Assembly: GCA_022770625.1 (NCBI GenBank)
Contig: JALEHK010000019.1
Coordinates: 1-40,504 of the forward strand
Direction of reading: 5' to 3'
From: Oscillospiraceae bacterium
GTDB lineage: Bacteria; Bacillota; Clostridia; Oscillospirales; Ruminococcaceae
DNA length: 40,504 nucleotides
Position 1 is the first letter of the stretch. Each line of letters begins with the position of its first letter. Positions 32,330 through 40,284 of the stretch are shown in pieces. The notes under the pieces were generated by a model, which saw only the letters and a list, made by a program, of their open reading frames with translations, was not told the origin of the DNA and ran no database searches. A program made the translations under genes and the position numbers.

Positions 32330-33224
32330 GGGAATGAGCACCGAAAAGGTGGTCAAGCAGTACAAACGCACCCGGCTTCTTTCCTGGGCGCTTTATTCAC
32401 TGGCGCTTTTCATGGCGCTGATGAGTCTGAGTTGGTACAGCGTCGAGTCGATCACCGTGACGGCGCTCGTGATCATGCTGATTACCCTCGTGTTCGCTGT
32501 TTATGTCGTGCACAACATCGGGAAGTATATGATGTCCCGCTACCTCGAGATCCTTCGGGCGGACTGCGACCCGTATAAGTTCGAGAAGCTGTACACCCAG
32601 ATGGAAACCCATCCCAACAGCCCCAACGAGATCACCTTCAATATCTGCCGCGCGATCTTTTATCAGGGGCGGTTTCAGGACGCGCTCGACCGGCTTCTGG
32701 AGATGGGACGCCCGAAAGAGGACAGCGCTTTATACTTCCAGTATTATAATCTGCTGGCTAACTGCTACGATGAACTCGGAAATGTCGAAAAGCTGGTGCT
32801 GATTAAGGAAAAGATCGGCAAAAAGGTGCTTTCGATGAAGGATAAGGATAAATACGTCGGAAACGGGCGGCAGCTTATGGTCATTCTCGACCAGATGCTG
32901 ACCCAGAAGGAAGGCCGGCTCACCAGAAGCCGGGAACTTGCCGAGGAGCTTTTTGACAATGCTTCCTTTACCCTCGCGCGGATTGGAGCGGCCTGCCGGC
33001 TCGCTTCGGTCGAGCATCAGTGCGGCGCGTCCCGTTCGGCGATGGAGCACGCGGCCTACGCGATCGACGACGGCGGAAAGACCTTTTACGCCAGCCGTGC
33101 GCGTGAGATCTATAAGGCCTGCTGCGGAAAGGACTATCTGACCGAGGCGGAGCAGTTCAAGGCCAATATGGAGGCCGGAATGTACGAAAATGACGGGGAG
33201 GACAGTCAGGATGGAAGAGAATAA
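32298..33224 (+). CDS. Membrane protein with cytoplasmic TPR-like domain, unknown function
   Basis: No family recognised. The 308-residue product has a basic N-terminus, two adjacent membrane helices (~29-48 LLSWALYSLALFMALMSLSW and ~54-74 ITVTALVIMLITLVFAVYVV), then a ~230-residue helical region with tetratricopeptide-like character: FNICRAIFYQGRFQDALDRLLEMG, YFQYYNLLANCYDELGNVEKLVLIKEKIG and SFTLARIGAACRLASVEHQCGASRSAMEHAAYAID. This suggests a membrane-tethered protein-binding scaffold. ATG 32298 follows GGAAGGAG by six bases. It overlaps the regulator upstream by 32 bases and the chorismate mutase-GNAT gene downstream by 14 bases, so the genes are almost certainly co-expressed. Confidence 0.85.
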   Translation: MAAAKKKITFKGMSTEKVVKQYKRTRLLSWALYSLALFMALMSLSWYSVESITVTALVIMLITLVFAVYVVHNIGKYMMSRYLEILRADCDPYKFEKLYTQMETHPNSPNEITFNICRAIFYQGRFQDALDRLLEMGRPKEDSALYFQYYNLLANCYDELGNVEKLVLIKEKIGKKVLSMKDKDKYVGNGRQLMVILDQMLTQKEGRLTRSRELAEELFDNASFTLARIGAACRLASVEHQCGASRSAMEHAAYAIDDGGKTFYASRAREIYKACCGKDYLTEAEQFKANMEAGMYENDGEDSQDGRE

Positions 33225-34029
33225 GCTCGATCTTTCCGAGATCCGGAAGGAGATCGACGGGGTCAACAAAGAACTGCTGTCCCTTCTGATCAAGCGGCTT
33301 CAGCTTTGTTCCGATGTTGCCGAATACAAAAAAGAGCGCGGCCTTCCGATCTATGTTCCCGAACGGGAAAAGGCAATCCTCGACTGGGCGGAAGAGGCGG
33401 CCGGGCCGGAGTTCGCGCCCTATGCCCGCCGCTTTTTTGAGCAGATCATGGCGCTCGGAAGAGACTATGAGAGCGGCGTGATGGGCGCTTCCGGGAGCGC
33501 GGAACTGGTCGCAACCCGGCCGGACGCACTGCTCACCGAGCGGATGATCCTTCTTCCGCTGGACGACGGAGACGCAAAACCGGTTTTCAGTCTTTTGTCG
33601 GATGAAGAGACGATGAACGGGCTTTACCTTTCGACCCGGGAGACCGAGGAGCAGGCGGTTCAGTTTATTCACGAGGAAGGAAAGGAACCGAACCTTGCGC
33701 TTAAGATCATCCTCCGCGGAAATTCTCAGTACGCCGGGATCCTTCTGTTAAAACCCGACCCCGATTTGCCCGAAAAGATCCTGATTTCAGTGGCTCTGAC
33801 CAAAGAATGCCGGGGACAGGGGTATCTGACCGAGCTGCTGCCGCTCATATCGAAGATTGCGGCGGAACGGCTTTCGGCGGAATCGGTCTGGGCGTACGTC
33901 CCTGACGAACAGATTTACACCTTGCGCGCATTCTTTAAGGCGGGATATCAGGTCGCAAGCGTCCTTTCGCTTCCCGACCGGAACTTTCAGGTCATCTATC
34001 AAAACTGTGCGCAGACCCATGAGGCGTAA
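33211..34029 (+). CDS. Chorismate mutase (AroQ type)-GNAT acetyltransferase fusion
   Basis: A 272-residue two-domain protein. Residues ~5-90 match the AroQ helical chorismate mutase: LSEIRKEIDGVNKELLSLLIKRLQLCSDVAEYKKERGLPIYVPEREKAIL, with R12, R29, K40, R52 and E53 at expected active-site places. The position of the catalytic Gln near helix 3's end appears to be Glu (DYESG), as in yeast mutase. Residues ~108-270 look like a GNAT acetyltransferase: TERMILLPL, ALTKECRGQGYLTELLPLI (acetyl-CoA loop, slightly degenerate) and a final FFKAGYQVASV. ATG 33211 follows GGGGAGGACAG. It overlaps the preceding gene by 14 bases and is 3 bases from the DUF5662 gene. Prephenate formation is inferred from the fold; the acyl acceptor is unknown. 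Confidence 0.85.
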   Translation: MEENKLDLSEIRKEIDGVNKELLSLLIKRLQLCSDVAEYKKERGLPIYVPEREKAILDWAEEAAGPEFAPYARRFFEQIMALGRDYESGVMGASGSAELVATRPDALLTERMILLPLDDGDAKPVFSLLSDEETMNGLYLSTRETEEQAVQFIHEEGKEPNLALKIILRGNSQYAGILLLKPDPDLPEKILISVALTKECRGQGYLTELLPLISKIAAERLSAESVWAYVPDEQIYTLRAFFKAGYQVASVLSLPDRNFQVIYQNCAQTHEA

Positions 34030-34032
34030 GCA

Positions 34033-34584
34033 ATGAAGGAATGGACTCGTCCGAAATGGATGCGGCACCTGCATACCATCAACCATCATAAATGGCTGGT
34101 GATGAAGCACTGCTTTGCGCTGGGGCTTTACCGTCAGGGGCTTTGGCACGATCTTTCCAAATATTCTCCCGCCGAGTTTTTGCCTGGCGTCAAATACTAT
34201 ACCGGAAAAAGCTCGCCCCATAACGGAGAGCGCGCCGATCTCGGCTATTCCGGTGCGTGGCTGCACCATAAGGGACGCAACAAGCACCATATGGAGTACT
34301 GGATCGACTATGCGCCGGGGAGCGGGGAGAAGATGAGCGGGATGCGGATGCCGGAGCGGTATGTCGTCGAGATGTTCTGCGACCGGCTCGCGGCCTGTGA
34401 GAACTATCACGGCAAAAACTATCAGGATCGCGACCCATATGATTACTATATGAAGTCGAAGGATCACTATATCATCCATCCGGAAACGCGGGCGCTTTTG
34501 GAGAAGCTCCTGATTATGCTGAAGGACGAAGGAAAAGAGAAAACATTTTCCTACATCCGGGAGAAGGTTTTGAAACAGGTTTGA
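34033..34584 (+). CDS. DUF5662-family protein
   Basis: A 183-residue protein of a family without known function, frequent in gut Clostridia and some phages. It is rich in His and aromatic residues with candidate metal-binding motifs: HLHTINHHKWLVMKHC, LWHDLSKYSPAEF, WLHHKGRNKHHMEYW. The HD pair followed by HH..KHH recalls HD-domain metal sites, so a hydrolase-like helical fold is plausible; that is inference. It begins 3 bases after the chorismate mutase-GNAT stop codon and is the last gene of the four-gene cluster. No convincing terminator follows within 100 bases; only a weak ATCAA/TTGAT hairpin with a T-run occurs near 34695-34711. Confidence 0.8.
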   Translation: MKEWTRPKWMRHLHTINHHKWLVMKHCFALGLYRQGLWHDLSKYSPAEFLPGVKYYTGKSSPHNGERADLGYSGAWLHHKGRNKHHMEYWIDYAPGSGEKMSGMRMPERYVVEMFCDRLAACENYHGKNYQDRDPYDYYMKSKDHYIIHPETRALLEKLLIMLKDEGKEKTFSYIREKVLKQV

Positions 34585-34891
34585 TGGTTCGCGCATGAAG
34601 AAAAAATGCAGGATCTGGATATGGTGAAATTTCGGTTTTCTTTTCAGAAATTCGATTTTTCGGGGCGCTTTTGCTGCAAAATTGTCATAAAAAGATCAAA
34701 AATTGATTTTTCAACGATGGAGACTTGCAAAAGTCTTTATAATTTAGCAAAAAATACAATTGACAGATTGTTGGACATCTCCTATAATAATTCATATCGG
34801 AAAGAGAAAAAACGCACGAATGATTGAGAAAGAGAAAAGCATTCGGCTTTCCGGTTTTACCAAGTTTATGAAGATTCAGGAGGAATTCCAT
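34585..34891. other. Intergenic region upstream of livK
   Basis: An AT-rich gap with a weak AT hairpin and T-run at 34695-34711, a GACTT/AAGTC hairpin near 34723-34736 and the livK promoter at 34760-34788. About 100 bases of leader follow with no strong fold seen. Confidence 0.6.
34760..34788 (+). promoter_or_regulatory. Consensus promoter of the liv operon
   Basis: TTGACA (34760-34765), 17-bp spacer, TATAAT (34783-34788): perfect sigma-A consensus, ~104 bases before ATG 34892. Confidence 0.87.
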
Positions 34892-36148
34892 ATGAAAAAA
34901 ACACTTGCAATTCTGCTTTCGGCTATGATGTGCGCTTCTCTGATGAGCGCCTGCGGCGGCAGCAATGGAAGCAGCTCTTCGGAGAGCAAGGCTGAGGAAA
35001 GCAGCGCGGCTTCTGATTCCGTTTCCGAATCCGCGGAAGGCGGCGACTCGACCGCTGCGGACGGCGCCCTGACCGGCACCCTCAAGCTCGGCCACATCGG
35101 CCCTCTGACCGGCGGCGCGGCTGTTTACGGCATCTCGACCTCCGGCGGCGCAAAGATCGCGGTTGACGAGATCAACGCGGCCAACACCAACGGCTTTACC
35201 ATCGAGCTGAACAACCAGGACGATGAGCATGACGCCGAAAAGAGCGTCAACGCTTACAATGACCTCAAGGACTGGGGCGTTCAGGCAATCGTCGGCTGCA
35301 CCACCACCAGCCCCTCGCTGGCTGTTTCCGCGGAAGCGTTCAGCGACCGGATGTTCATGCTGACTCCTTCCGCTTCCTCGACCGACGTTACCGACGGTAA
35401 GGATAATGTTTTCCAGATGTGCTTCACCGACCCCAACCAGGGCAAGATCGCGGCGGAATATGTTGCGGAGCATGACCTTGCGGAAAATATCGCCGTCATC
35501 TACAACAACTCCGACGCTTATTCGACCGGTATCTATCAGGCATTCGAGAAAGAGGCCGGCGAGCTGGGTCTGAACATCGTCAGCGTCACCACCTTCCCCG
35601 ACGACAGCAACGCCGACTTCTCGGTTCAGCTTCAGGACGCTCAGAATGCGGGCGCGGACTTCGTATTCATGCCGATGTACTATACCCCCGCTTCCAACAT
35701 CCTGACCCAGGCTTCCGCGATGGGCTATGATCCCACCTTCTTCGGAACCGACGGTATGGACGGCATCCTGAGCGTGGAAGGCTTCGACACCTCTCTGGCT
35801 GAGGGGCTGATGCTGATGACTCCTTTCGCTTCGACCGATTCTCCCGAGTTCACTCAGAAGTTTGAGGAAAACGAGGGCTTTACCCCCACCCAGTTCGCGG
35901 CTGACGGATATGACTGCGTATACGCAATCTATGACGCGCTGGAGTTTTACGCAGAGGCCAACGGCGGCTACGATGTAACCGACGTCAGCTATTCGGATCT
36001 GTGCGACATTCTGGTCAGCACCTTCACCGATCCTTCCTTTACCTTTGACGGTATGACCGGTAAGAACATGAGCTGGTCTGCAAACGGCGAGGTCACCAAA
36101 GACCCCAAGGTCTACGTCATCAAAGACGGCGCTTATACCGAGGCTTGA
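34892..36148 (+). CDS. livK: Branched-chain amino acid ABC transporter, substrate-binding lipoprotein
   Basis: A 418-residue exported lipoprotein. The signal peptide MKKTLAILLSAMMCASLMSAC ends in a lipobox with lipidated Cys21, followed by a Ser/Glu-rich linker to about residue 60. The LivJ/LivK-type periplasmic-binding fold follows: LKLGHIGPLTGGAAVYG, AVDEINAANTNGFTIELNNQDDEHDAEKSVNAYNDL, then QAIVGCTTTSPSLAVS and PTFFGTDGMDG. The fold binds Leu/Ile/Val or related amino acids; the exact ligand is not readable. ATG 34892 follows AGGAGG by eight bases. It leads a complete LivKHMGF set and is separated from livH by a strong hairpin that should make it the most abundant subunit. Confidence 0.93.
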   Translation: MKKTLAILLSAMMCASLMSACGGSNGSSSSESKAEESSAASDSVSESAEGGDSTAADGALTGTLKLGHIGPLTGGAAVYGISTSGGAKIAVDEINAANTNGFTIELNNQDDEHDAEKSVNAYNDLKDWGVQAIVGCTTTSPSLAVSAEAFSDRMFMLTPSASSTDVTDGKDNVFQMCFTDPNQGKIAAEYVAEHDLAENIAVIYNNSDAYSTGIYQAFEKEAGELGLNIVSVTTFPDDSNADFSVQLQDAQNAGADFVFMPMYYTPASNILTQASAMGYDPTFFGTDGMDGILSVEGFDTSLAEGLMLMTPFASTDSPEFTQKFEENEGFTPTQFAADGYDCVYAIYDALEFYAEANGGYDVTDVSYSDLCDILVSTFTDPSFTFDGMTGKNMSWSANGEVTKDPKVYVIKDGAYTEA

Positions 36149-36180
36149 TCCTTCAAAGCCCCTTTTTAACCGAGTGAAAC

Positions 36181-36224
36181 AAAGAGGGGACTGCCTGTTC
36201 TTCGCGGGCAGCCCTCTTTTCCGT
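36181..36224 (+). terminator. Intra-operon hairpin between livK and livH
   Basis: AAAGAGGG...CTGCC (36181-36195) pairs with GGCAG...CCCTCTTT (36207-36219), a ~13-bp stem followed by TCCGTTTT and a later TTTTTTATTTTT. It probably stops most transcripts after livK, or protects the 3' end of livK mRNA. Confidence 0.75.
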
Positions 36225-36269
36225 TTTGGCGTTTTTTATTTTTATCAAACAGAAACGAGGTGTCACCGT

Positions 36270-37139
36270 ATGTTATCCAATCTGATCAACGGCATCAGCC
36301 TTGGAAGCGTGTACGCAATTATCGCGCTGGGCTATACCATGGTCTACGGCATCGCCAAAATGCTGAACTTCGCCCACGGCGACGTTATCATGATCGGCGG
36401 TTATGTGGCGTTTTGCACCAACTATTATCTCCACTGGCCGGCGCTTCCGTCGATCCTTTTAGCGGTGGTCGTATGCACGCTGCTGGGCATTATCATCGAA
36501 CGGCTTGCCTATAAGCCGCTTCGAAACGCGGGGTCGCTCGCCGTTCTGATTACGGCGATCGGCGTCAGCTATTTTCTCCAGAACGCGGCGCTTTTAATCT
36601 GGTCGTCCAACCCCAAGAGCTTCCCGAATATGATCGGCACCGGTTCCTTCTCGATCGGAAAAGCGCAGGTCACCCTTCCTTCGCTGATTACCATCGCGGC
36701 CTGCATCATCATCATGATCGCGCTCACCCTCTTCACCTCCAAAACCAAGATGGGCAAGGCGATGCGCGCGGTCAGCGAGGATAAGGGCGCGGCTCAGCTG
36801 ATGGGCATCAACGTCAACGCGACCATCTCGCTCACCTTTGCAATCGGTTCGGGGCTTGCGGCGATTGCGGGCGTGCTGCTGTGTACCTCCTATCCGCAGC
36901 TGATGCCGACGACCGGTTCGATGCCCGGCATCAAGGCGTTTACCGCGGCGGTTTTCGGCGGGATCGGTTCGATCCCGGGTGCGATGCTGGGCGGAATTTT
37001 GCTCGGCCTCATCGAGATCTTTGCCAAAGCGTACATCTCGACCGAGCTTTCCGACGCGATTGTATTCGCGGTGCTGATTATCGTCCTGCTTGTAAAACCC
37101 ACGGGGCTTCTCGGCAAGAAGATCCGTGAGAAGGTCTGA
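36270..37139 (+). CDS. livH: Branched-chain amino acid ABC transporter, permease LivH
   Basis: A 289-residue permease with about eight membrane helices. The family opening NLINGISLGSVYAIIALGYTMVYGIAKMLNFAHGDVIMIGGY is unmistakable. The cytoplasmic coupling helix with the EAA-like loop is GKAMRAVSEDKGAAQLMGINVNATISLTFAIGSGLAAIAGVL, and GGIGSIPGAMLGGILLGLIE follows near the end. ATG 36270 is preceded by GAGGTG at a short distance; an open frame back to 36174 crosses the intergenic hairpin and is rejected. It pairs with LivM as the heterodimeric channel and is 10 bases before livM. Confidence 0.95.
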   Translation: MLSNLINGISLGSVYAIIALGYTMVYGIAKMLNFAHGDVIMIGGYVAFCTNYYLHWPALPSILLAVVVCTLLGIIIERLAYKPLRNAGSLAVLITAIGVSYFLQNAALLIWSSNPKSFPNMIGTGSFSIGKAQVTLPSLITIAACIIIMIALTLFTSKTKMGKAMRAVSEDKGAAQLMGINVNATISLTFAIGSGLAAIAGVLLCTSYPQLMPTTGSMPGIKAFTAAVFGGIGSIPGAMLGGILLGLIEIFAKAYISTELSDAIVFAVLIIVLLVKPTGLLGKKIREKV

Positions 37140-37149
37140 GGTGGGAAGT

Positions 37150-38214
37150 ATGAAAATGAAAAAGTTAAGTCCTGCTTCGAGAAGCGGCTTTATCAACTAC
37201 GCGATTGTTCTCGTATTTTTCGCCGTTTTCCAGACGCTTCTTTCGACCGGAAATCTGAGCAACAACTTTACCGGTCAGCTGATCCCGATCTGTGCCTATG
37301 TCGTCATGGCGATTTCCTTAAACCTCGTCGTCGGCATTTCAGGTGAGCTGAGCCTTGGACACGCCGGGTTTATGAGCATCGGGGCGTTTACCGGCGTTAT
37401 CGTTTCGATGAGCCTTCAGAGCAGCGTCTCTTCCGCCCCTCTCCGCCTTCTGGCGGCGATCGTCGCGGGCACGCTTGTCGCGGCAGTCGCAGGCGTCATC
37501 ATCGGCGTTCCCGTCCTTCGCTTGAACGGCGACTATCTGGCGATTGTCACCCTCGCGTTCGGCGAGATCATCAAGAACATCCTCAACTGCCTCTACGTTG
37601 GTGTAGACGGAAAGGGGCTTCATATCAGCATGAAGGACGCCAATGCCCTGAACCTCGACGAGAACGGGCTTGTCATCCTCAAAGGGCCGATGGGCGCGAC
37701 CGGCATTACCAAGCTGTCCGGCTTTGTCAGCGGCATTATCCTTGTGCTGATCGCACTGTTTATTATCCAGAATTTTGTCAACAGCCGTTCCGGACGGGCG
37801 ATCAAGGCCATTCGCGATAACCGGATCGCCGCGGAAGCCAGCGGACTGAATGTCATCAAGTACAAGATGATGGCGTTTGTCATCTCGGCGGCTATGGCGG
37901 GCGCGGCGGGTGCGCTCTACGCGCTCAACTATTCGACCGTCGTTCCCAAGAAGTTTGACTTCAACACCTCGATTCTGATCCTCGTATTCGTTGTTCTGGG
38001 CGGAATCGGAAATATGCGCGGTTCGATCATCTCGGCGGCGATTCTGACCGTTCTGCCGGAGCTGCTGCGCGAGTTCAGAGACTACCGGATGCTGATCTAT
38101 GCGATCGTCCTGATTCTGGTCATGCTGATTACCAACAATCCCTCCGCCAAGGCGTTTATCCACCGCATTTTCGGACGGCGCAGGGACGAAGATGCTGAAA
38201 AAGGAGGGGCTTAA
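37150..38214 (+). CDS. livM: Branched-chain amino acid ABC transporter, permease LivM
   Basis: A 354-residue permease with eight to ten helices. LNLVVGISGELSLGHAGFMSIGAFTG is the LivM hallmark, and SRSGRAIKAIRDNRIAAEASGLNVIKYKMMAFVISAAMAGAAGALYA holds the coupling loop. FVVLGGIGNMRGSIISAAILTVLPELLR closes the core. ATG 37150 follows GAGGTGGGAAG. It lies 10 bases after livH and 3 bases before livG. The C-terminal tail is charged (FGRRRDEDAEKGGA) and cytoplasmic. Length is a little above the family average because of the extra N-terminal helix, which is normal for LivM. Confidence 0.95.
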   Translation: MKMKKLSPASRSGFINYAIVLVFFAVFQTLLSTGNLSNNFTGQLIPICAYVVMAISLNLVVGISGELSLGHAGFMSIGAFTGVIVSMSLQSSVSSAPLRLLAAIVAGTLVAAVAGVIIGVPVLRLNGDYLAIVTLAFGEIIKNILNCLYVGVDGKGLHISMKDANALNLDENGLVILKGPMGATGITKLSGFVSGIILVLIALFIIQNFVNSRSGRAIKAIRDNRIAAEASGLNVIKYKMMAFVISAAMAGAAGALYALNYSTVVPKKFDFNTSILILVFVVLGGIGNMRGSIISAAILTVLPELLREFRDYRMLIYAIVLILVMLITNNPSAKAFIHRIFGRRRDEDAEKGGA

Positions 38215-38217
38215 ACC

Positions 38218-39063
38218 ATGTATAAACGCGAAGAAACCAAGCTGGTGCAGGTCCCCAGTCCCAATAAGATTCCCGAAAGAGATATCGATAAGGCTCCGAT
38301 CCTCGAAGTCGCTCATCTCGGGATCGATTTCGGCGGCCTTACGGCAGTCGATGATTTCAACATCGCGATCGGCCGCACCGAAATCGCGGGTCTGATCGGC
38401 CCGAACGGCGCCGGAAAAACGACCGTCTTTAACCTCCTCACCAAGGTCTATCAGCCGACCCGCGGAACGATCATGCTGGACGGAGTGGACACCGCGCATA
38501 TGAACAGTATGCAGGCAAACCGCGCCGGTATTGCCCGTACCTTCCAGAATATCCGGCTTTTCGATAAGCTCACGGTCGAGGACAACGTTAAGGTCGGTCT
38601 TCACAACCACAACACCTATACGGCGATCGAAGGCGTTCTGCGCCTTCCCCGCTACTGGTCTACCGAAAAGAAGATGCATGAACGGGCGCTTGACCTGCTT
38701 TCGATCTTTGATATGCAGGATATGGCAAACGTCCCCGCAGGGTCGCTTCCTTACGGCGCGCAGCGGCGTCTCGAAATCGTCCGCGCGCTTGCGACCGAGC
38801 CGAAGCTCCTTCTTCTGGATGAACCGGCGGCCGGTATGAACCCGTCGGAAACGTCCGAGCTGATGGAGAACATCACCAAGATCCGCGACACCTTCCATAT
38901 CGCGATCCTTCTGATCGAGCACGATATGAATCTGGTCATGGGAATCTGTGAGGGCATCGCCGTACTCAACTTCGGTAAAATCATCGCCAAGGGCACTCCT
39001 TCGGAGATTCAGAACGATCCGCAGGTCATTGAGGCCTATCTTGGAAAGAAGAAGGAGGCGTAA
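38218..39063 (+). CDS. livG: Branched-chain amino acid ABC transporter, ATP-binding protein LivG
   Basis: A 281-residue ABC ATPase. Walker A is GPNGAGKTT, the Q-loop lies in ARTFQNIRLF, and Walker B is LLLLDEPAAGMNPSE with switch His in LLIEHDM. The ABC signature, normally LSYGQQRRLEI, reads LPYGAQRRLEI: Pro replaces the usual Ser in the second position, a variation also seen in other LivG proteins. An N-terminal extension of ~35 residues (YKREETKLVQVPSPNKIPERDIDKAP) precedes the domain and is longer than usual. Start ATG 38218 lies 3 bases after livM; AAAGGAGG precedes it. It pairs with LivF to drive transport. Confidence 0.95.
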   Translation: MYKREETKLVQVPSPNKIPERDIDKAPILEVAHLGIDFGGLTAVDDFNIAIGRTEIAGLIGPNGAGKTTVFNLLTKVYQPTRGTIMLDGVDTAHMNSMQANRAGIARTFQNIRLFDKLTVEDNVKVGLHNHNTYTAIEGVLRLPRYWSTEKKMHERALDLLSIFDMQDMANVPAGSLPYGAQRRLEIVRALATEPKLLLLDEPAAGMNPSETSELMENITKIRDTFHIAILLIEHDMNLVMGICEGIAVLNFGKIIAKGTPSEIQNDPQVIEAYLGKKKEA

Positions 39064-39066
39064 GAG

Positions 39067-39774
39067 ATGAGTCTGCTTGAGGTAAAAGATCTTCAGGTTT
39101 ATTACGGAAGCATTCACGCGATCAAGGGCGTTTCCTTTGAGGTCAACGAAGGGGAGATCGTCACGCTGATCGGCGCAAACGGCGCAGGCAAGTCCACAAC
39201 GCTGAATACGATCGGGGGGCTGTTGAAGCCCCGCTCCGGTTCGGTCGAGCTGGAGGGGCAGTCGGTTCTCGGCGTTCCCGCCCATAAGATCGTCGGAAGA
39301 GGAATGGCGCTCTGCCCGGAAGGGAGACGGGTCTTTTTACAGCTCACCGTTCAGGAGAACCTGGAGATGGGCGCATACACCCGCCCGAAAGGAGAAATCG
39401 CCGATTCGATCGCGAATGTCTACGACCGCTTCCCCCGTCTGAAGGAACGGTATAAACAGGTAGCCGGAACCCTTTCCGGCGGCGAACAGCAGATGTTGGC
39501 GATGGGACGCGCGCTGATGAGCAAGCCCAGACTTCTGATGCTGGACGAGCCGTCGATGGGTCTGGCACCGATTCTGGTTGAGCAGATCTTCTCGATCATC
39601 GAGGAATTGAACGCGGCCGGAACGACGATCCTTCTGGTTGAACAGAACGCGCAGATGGCGCTTTCGATTGCTCACCGGGGATATGTTCTGGAAACCGGCA
39701 AGATCGTTACGACCGGCACCGGTGCGGAACTGCTGGATGATGATAACGTTCGGAAAGCCTATCTGGGCGGATAA
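39067..39774 (+). CDS. livF: Branched-chain amino acid ABC transporter, ATP-binding protein LivF
   Basis: A 235-residue ABC ATPase: Walker A GANGAGKST, signature LSGGEQQMLAMGRALM, Walker B LLMLDEPSMGLAP, switch His region replaced by the LivF-type LLVEQNAQMAL, in which Gln-Asn stands for His as in other LivF proteins. ATG 39067 follows AAGGAGGCGTAAGAG and lies three bases after the livG stop. The product ends KAYLGG, as is standard. It is the last gene of the operon; a hairpin-rich stretch (39782-39877) and a terminator (39943-39986) follow. Confidence 0.95.
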   Translation: MSLLEVKDLQVYYGSIHAIKGVSFEVNEGEIVTLIGANGAGKSTTLNTIGGLLKPRSGSVELEGQSVLGVPAHKIVGRGMALCPEGRRVFLQLTVQENLEMGAYTRPKGEIADSIANVYDRFPRLKERYKQVAGTLSGGEQQMLAMGRALMSKPRLLMLDEPSMGLAPILVEQIFSIIEELNAAGTTILLVEQNAQMALSIAHRGYVLETGKIVTTGTGAELLDDDNVRKAYLGG

Positions 39775-39942
39775 GGTTTCGCTCATTGCGATGAGAGACC
39801 AGAGACAGAGTCTCTGGACTATCCAAACCCTTTTTAGAAGGGTTTGATCCTAAAATCTATGATTTGCTTTCGAAAGCTATCCTTTGTCTCTCGAATCTAT
39901 AATTTTTTCTCTATAATCTATGGAGATACATTTATAAAATGA

Positions 39943-39986
39943 AAAGCGCTCCGAAAGAGGGAAACTCTCTTCGGAGCGCTTTTTTA
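39943..39986 (+). terminator. Terminator of the liv operon
   Basis: AAAGCGCTCCGAA (from 39943) pairs with TTCGGAGCGCTTT, extended by GAG/CTC around a GGAAA-type loop, followed by TTTTTTA. Confidence 0.88.
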
Positions 39987-40017
39987 TCGGAAGTTCGATC
40001 AATCCGGACAAAAAGAA

Positions 40018-40047
40018 AACCCGTTCGGCTTTTGCCAAACGGGTTCT
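40018..40047 (-). terminator. Terminator of tRNA-Asn
   Basis: On the minus strand, AACCCGTT and AACGGGTT pair around a short loop with an additional GG/CC, followed by TTCTTTTTG, just downstream of the tRNA CCA end. Confidence 0.85.
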
Positions 40048-40049
40048 AA

Positions 40050-40125
40050 TGGCTGCTCCTGTCAGGCTCGAACTGACGACATCATGATTAACAGTCATGC
40101 GCTCTACCGACTGAGCTAAGGAGCA
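40050..40125 (-). tRNA. tRNA-Asn (anticodon GTT)
   Basis: Minus strand. Acceptor TGCTCCT (40125-40119) pairs with AGGAGCA (40060-40054); discriminator G at 40053 and encoded CCA at 40052-40050. The D arm is GCTCAGTCGGTAGAGC, the anticodon arm ATGACTGTTAATCAT has GTT in the loop, and the T arm GTCAGTTCGAGCCTGAC is intact. All arms fold without mismatches of concern. It is a single tRNA with its own promoter and terminator. Confidence 0.97.
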
Positions 40126-40148
40126 ATGTGTTTTTTAAGAACAATATC

Positions 40149-40177
40149 ATGATACCACAGGAAGAAGTGTCTGTCAA
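40149..40177 (-). promoter_or_regulatory. Promoter of tRNA-Asn
   Basis: TTGACA (40177-40172), 17-bp spacer, TATCAT (40154-40149) on the minus strand, about 24 bases before the mature 5' end. Confidence 0.8.
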
Positions 40178-40246
40178 GCATTTTTTGCAAAAAAATCGGA
40201 GAAAAATTGCAGAAAGTAAGTTCACAGAAAATTCATCTTTTTCTTC

Positions 40247-40277
40247 TTGACATAAAGTGCACTCTAAGTTGTATACT
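40247..40277 (+). promoter_or_regulatory. Promoter upstream of the right-edge operon
   Basis: TTGACA (40247-40252) and TATACT (40272-40277) are 19 bp apart. The -10 lies in TTGTATACTGATACC (40269-40283), identical to the mscL promoter. Divergent from the tRNA promoter. Confidence 0.5.
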
Positions 40278-40284
40278 GATACCT

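Larger units (their letters stand above)
39775..40049. other. Hairpin-rich intergenic stretch after livF
   Basis: Four consecutive hairpins: CTCAT/ATGAG (39782-39795), CCAGAGAC/GTCTCTGG (39799-39817), AAACCCTT/AAGGGTTT (39825-39845) and GCTTTCGAAAGC (39866-39877). AATCTAT then occurs three times (about 39855, 39894 and 39914). The middle pair joined by ACTATCC resembles the twin-hairpin layout of the other repeats. A strong terminator and the tRNA terminator follow. Confidence 0.65.

Noticed and set aside
34877-34895. AGGAGG-GAATTC-like and CATATG strings before livK that resemble an expression-vector junction
   Set aside because: Both flanks are continuous native sequence with a natural promoter and signal peptide; the restriction-site-like strings are coincidental.
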